A stretch of 38,566 nt of DNA from an uncultured Lachnospiraceae bacterium. Its GTDB lineage: Bacteria > Bacillota > Clostridia > Lachnospirales > Lachnospiraceae. Every line of letters starts with the position of its first letter. Position 1 is the stretch's first letter. The stretch lies in contig CANRGP010000013.1 of the NCBI GenBank assembly GCA_947630085.1, positions 1-38,566 on the forward strand, written 5' to 3'. Positions 36,535-38,566 of the stretch are shown here, one piece after another. The position numbers were made by a program, and so were the translations under genes. Below the pieces are notes generated by a model. That model ran no database searches and had not been told where the DNA came from. It saw nothing but the letters and a program-made list of their open reading frames with translations.

Positions 36535-37743
36535 ATGACGGGCAAAAACAGGGAGCAGGATACAGCGGGTGAGGGCCGGAGAGCCGAAACAGGAAAGAAA
36601 CGGCCGGCCTGTCCGGCTTTTGGAAAATGCGGCGGGTGTCAGCTTCTGAGTCTGCCTTACGGCAGACAGCTGGAAAAGAAGCAGCAGGAAGCCAACAGCC
36701 TTCTGGGAGGCTTCTGCCGCGTGAACAAGATCGTGGGAATGAAGGAGCCATTTCATTACCGGAACAAGGTCCATGCGGTATTCGGCTACCGGCAGGGCAA
36801 GATCATTTCCGGGGTATATCGGGAAGGAAGCCATGAGATCATACCGGTGGAGTCGTGTCTGATCGAGGACCGGAAAGCGGATGAGATCATCGGAACCGTC
36901 CGGGAGCTGGCGAGATCCTTTAAGATCCGGACCTATGACGAGGATACCGGGTACGGGCTCCTTCGCCATGTGCTGGTAAAGCGCGGCTTCGCCACCGGGG
37001 AGATCATGGTAGTTCTGGTAACGGCTTCTCCGGTATTCCCTTCCCGCAACAATTTTGTGAAGGCACTGCGGGACCGCCATCCGGAGATCACCACGGTCAT
37101 CCAGAACCAGAATGACCGTTCGACCAGCATGGTACTGGGAGATAAGGAGAAGGTGCTTTACGGCAAAGGCTATATTGAGGACGAGCTGTGCGGATACCGT
37201 TTCCGCATTTCCGGCCGCTCCTTCTATCAGGTCAACCCCGTGCAGACAGAACGGCTTTACCGAAAAGCCATAGAGCTGGCGGATCTCAGCGGCCGGGAAA
37301 CGGTGATCGACGCATACTGCGGCACGGGAACCATCGGGATCATCGCCAGTGCAAAAGCGGGCCGGGTGATCGGGGTGGAATTAAATGCAGACGCGGTCCG
37401 GGACGCCCGTGTGAACGCCAGAAGAAACGGCGTCGGCAACATCCAGTTTTATCAAAACGACGCGGGGAGTTTTCTGACCCAGATGGCGGAGCAGGGCGAA
37501 AAGGCCGACGTGGTTTTCATGGATCCTCCCAGGAGCGGAAGCACAGAGGAGTTCATCCGAACCGTAGCGGAGATGAATCCGCGCCGGGTGGTATATATCT
37601 CCTGCAGCCTCGAGACGCTGGCAAGGGATCTGGCGGTGTTCGAGCGGTACGGTTACCGGGCAGCAGAGGCAGATCCCTACGATATGTTCCCGCAGACCGG
37701 GCACGTGGAGTGTGTGGTATTGATGTCAAGGATCAAGGATTAG
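36535..37743 (+). CDS. rlmD: 23S rRNA (uracil-C5)-methyltransferase, RlmD/RlmCD type
   Basis: This enzyme makes m5U in 23S rRNA (U1939, and in RlmCD also U747). The 402-residue protein has the [4Fe-4S] motif Cys26-x5-Cys32-x2-Cys35 and Cys108, SFYQVNPVQTERLY, SAM motif DAYCGTGTIGIIAS, VFMDPPRSG and the catalytic Cys in YISCSLETLARDL (~357). The usual N-terminal TRAM domain is absent; a short charged segment replaces it, as in many Firmicutes members. The C-terminal HVECVVL (37702-37722) is the conserved end of the family. GGAGAGAATG precedes the ATG. The gene is intact up to its stop. Confidence 0.92.
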   Translation: MTGKNREQDTAGEGRRAETGKKRPACPAFGKCGGCQLLSLPYGRQLEKKQQEANSLLGGFCRVNKIVGMKEPFHYRNKVHAVFGYRQGKIISGVYREGSHEIIPVESCLIEDRKADEIIGTVRELARSFKIRTYDEDTGYGLLRHVLVKRGFATGEIMVVLVTASPVFPSRNNFVKALRDRHPEITTVIQNQNDRSTSMVLGDKEKVLYGKGYIEDELCGYRFRISGRSFYQVNPVQTERLYRKAIELADLSGRETVIDAYCGTGTIGIIASAKAGRVIGVELNADAVRDARVNARRNGVGNIQFYQNDAGSFLTQMAEQGEKADVVFMDPPRSGSTEEFIRTVAEMNPRRVVYISCSLETLARDLAVFERYGYRAAEADPYDMFPQTGHVECVVLMSRIKD

Positions 37744-37769
37744 AAGCACATAAAATGCCTTAAAATCAA

Positions 37770-37821
37770 GGGATTCCGATAGATTGCCTATCTGAGGACG
37801 ATCTGCCGGAATCCCTTTTTT
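37770..37821 (+). terminator. Intrinsic terminator of rlmD
   Basis: GGGATTCCG (37770-37778) pairs with CGGAATCCC (37807-37815), with inner GATAG/CTATC, followed by TTTTTT. Beyond it base composition becomes visibly more AT-rich. Confidence 0.9.
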
Positions 37822-37898
37822 ACGTTCTACGACAATAGTTCCGACTACTGGAAAACGGAGAGTGTAACAAGAGAACTGTTGCCAGTGCCGAAAATGCA

Positions 37899-38432
37899 TC
37901 ACACTTCGCCGGGATTGTAGGCTTCAGCAAGTTTTTTCTTAGCACGGTTTAATTTCTGTGTGATGTTATTCTCGTCAGCACCGATTTGGACAGCGTATTC
38001 CCGGATAGGTTCTCCGTCCATACGAACAGCAATAAACGCATCAGCCCATTCCGGCTTCTTAACCAGTACCTTGCATATCCAGCCGCAGGTTACCTCATAG
38101 CTTTCCGTTTCTGCTCGGTCAAGCTCGTCCTTGCGGAAGATTCTGTCATCGGCAACTTCACGCATCAAAGGCTCAGATGCCTCATTATCATCCTCGTCAT
38201 CATCAACGGAGGACTGTGCTTTGGAATAGCCACGATGCCTGTCGAACTTGTGCCAGCTGTTGTATTCAGGATGGTTGTACTGGATATCAAACGCCTCCTG
38301 AATCTTTTGTTCCTTTTCGCTGTTGGAAAGCCCTTTACTTTCAAGGGACAGGCTGACCCACAGCTGTTCTGTTGCTTTTTCGTCCAGATTTAGAGTCTGA
38401 ACCGTCTCATCATAACGAATCCTTAATTTCAT
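37899..38432 (-). CDS. Sigma-70-like helix-turn-helix protein of mobile-element type
   Basis: This 177-residue protein resembles the small sigma-70-like regulators carried by clostridial integrative elements: LDEKATEQLWVSLSLESKGLSNSEKEQKIQEAF, NSWHKFDRHRGYSKAQSSVDDDEDDNEASEPLMREVADDRIFRKDE, and a C-terminal HTH (KPEWADAFIAVRMDGEPIREYAVQIGADENNITQKLNRAKKKLAEAY) like sigma region 4. It may regulate element transfer genes. ATG 38432 is preferred because it matches the family start MKLRIRY and overlaps the previous stop by four bases (ATGA); a longer in-frame start at 38492 would lie inside that ORF. Its base composition is visibly more AT-rich than the neighbouring genes, suggesting transfer. 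Confidence 0.75.
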   Translation of the reverse strand: MKLRIRYDETVQTLNLDEKATEQLWVSLSLESKGLSNSEKEQKIQEAFDIQYNHPEYNSWHKFDRHRGYSKAQSSVDDDEDDNEASEPLMREVADDRIFRKDELDRAETESYEVTCGWICKVLVKKPEWADAFIAVRMDGEPIREYAVQIGADENNITQKLNRAKKKLAEAYNPGEV

Positions 38433-38554
38433 GAAAAAACATCCATTCGCTCTTTGGGGAATGGAGGCTTCTCTGAACAGCGAAAATGGCAATAGTAACC
38501 TAACCGCAGTCCAAATGGAGTGATCTCCATTCCGATTGCAGCTCTCTTGCTCAT
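38429..38554 (-). CDS. Small mobile-element ORF, possibly continuing past the window
   Basis: An ORF of 41 residues (starting MSKRAAIGMEITPFG, with GYYCHFRCSEKPPFPKERMDVFS at the end) stops at TGA 38431-38429, overlapping the ATG of the sigma-like gene. The frame stays open to the window end, so the start may lie outside. The 4-base overlap suggests translational coupling. I do not recognise a family; the Cys and Pro content and position suggest an element-encoded accessory protein. Confidence 0.5.
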   Translation of the reverse strand: MSKRAAIGMEITPFGLRLGYYCHFRCSEKPPFPKERMDVFS

Positions 38555-38566
38555 CAGATCGCTGTG

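Overview
The window is a chromosomal segment of a GC-rich, spore-forming member of the Clostridia, most likely Lachnospiraceae. Evidence: a complete spoIIIAA-AH operon, spoIVB, the Clostridia-type order nusB-xseA-xseB-ispA-dxs-tlyA-nadK-argR-recN-spoIVB, strong AGGAGG ribosome sites, a CIRCE/HrcA-type groESL operon, and DUF4321-type small proteins. Assignment is by gene order and protein resemblance only.

Layout. 108-3302: three tightly packed genes (a 612-aa probable carbohydrate-active barrel protein, a 72-aa zinc ribbon protein, a cytoplasmic GH53 galactanase). 3381-9078: the spoIIIA operon, preceded by a hairpin that overlaps a sigma-E-like promoter and the first Shine-Dalgarno site. 9094-18350: a long housekeeping operon (asp23, nusB, xseA, xseB, ispA, dxs, tlyA, nadK, argR, recN) from an extended -10 promoter to a strong bidirectional terminator; nadK is interrupted by an in-frame TGA at a conserved glycine codon. 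18483-20164: a small membrane protein gene diverging from spoIVB, which has a sigma-G-like promoter. 20294-24576: glnS, then a MocR-type regulator coupled to a membrane-anchored MORN-like protein. 24583-27168 (minus): an Ala-rich membrane-anchored protein and a membrane glycerophosphodiesterase. 27280-29398: groESL with CIRCE. 29490-31645: a small membrane protein and guaB. 31684-33693: a Rieske-type FAD oxidoreductase diverging from a very Cys-rich, repeat-bearing, probable spore-coat protein with a sigma-K-like promoter. 33779-36417: tRNA-Pro(GGG), an Xaa-Pro aminopeptidase and a ProX-type prolyl-tRNA deacylase. 36535-37821: an RlmD/RlmCD-type 23S rRNA methyltransferase and its terminator. 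37899 to the end: AT-richer genes typical of integrative elements, probably the edge of an element inserted at the 3' end of the methyltransferase gene.

Functionally, the left half joins forespore engulfment and sigma-G/sigma-K checkpoint genes (SpoIIIA channel, SpoIVB protease) to isoprenoid, DNA-repair, NADP and translation genes. No CRISPR array, rRNA operon, complete IS element or obvious defence system is visible. The points most worth following up are the nadK nonsense codon, the overlapping hairpin/promoter/SD before spoIIIAA, the Cys-rich protein and the element boundary at the right edge. No gap between genes exceeds 300 bases.
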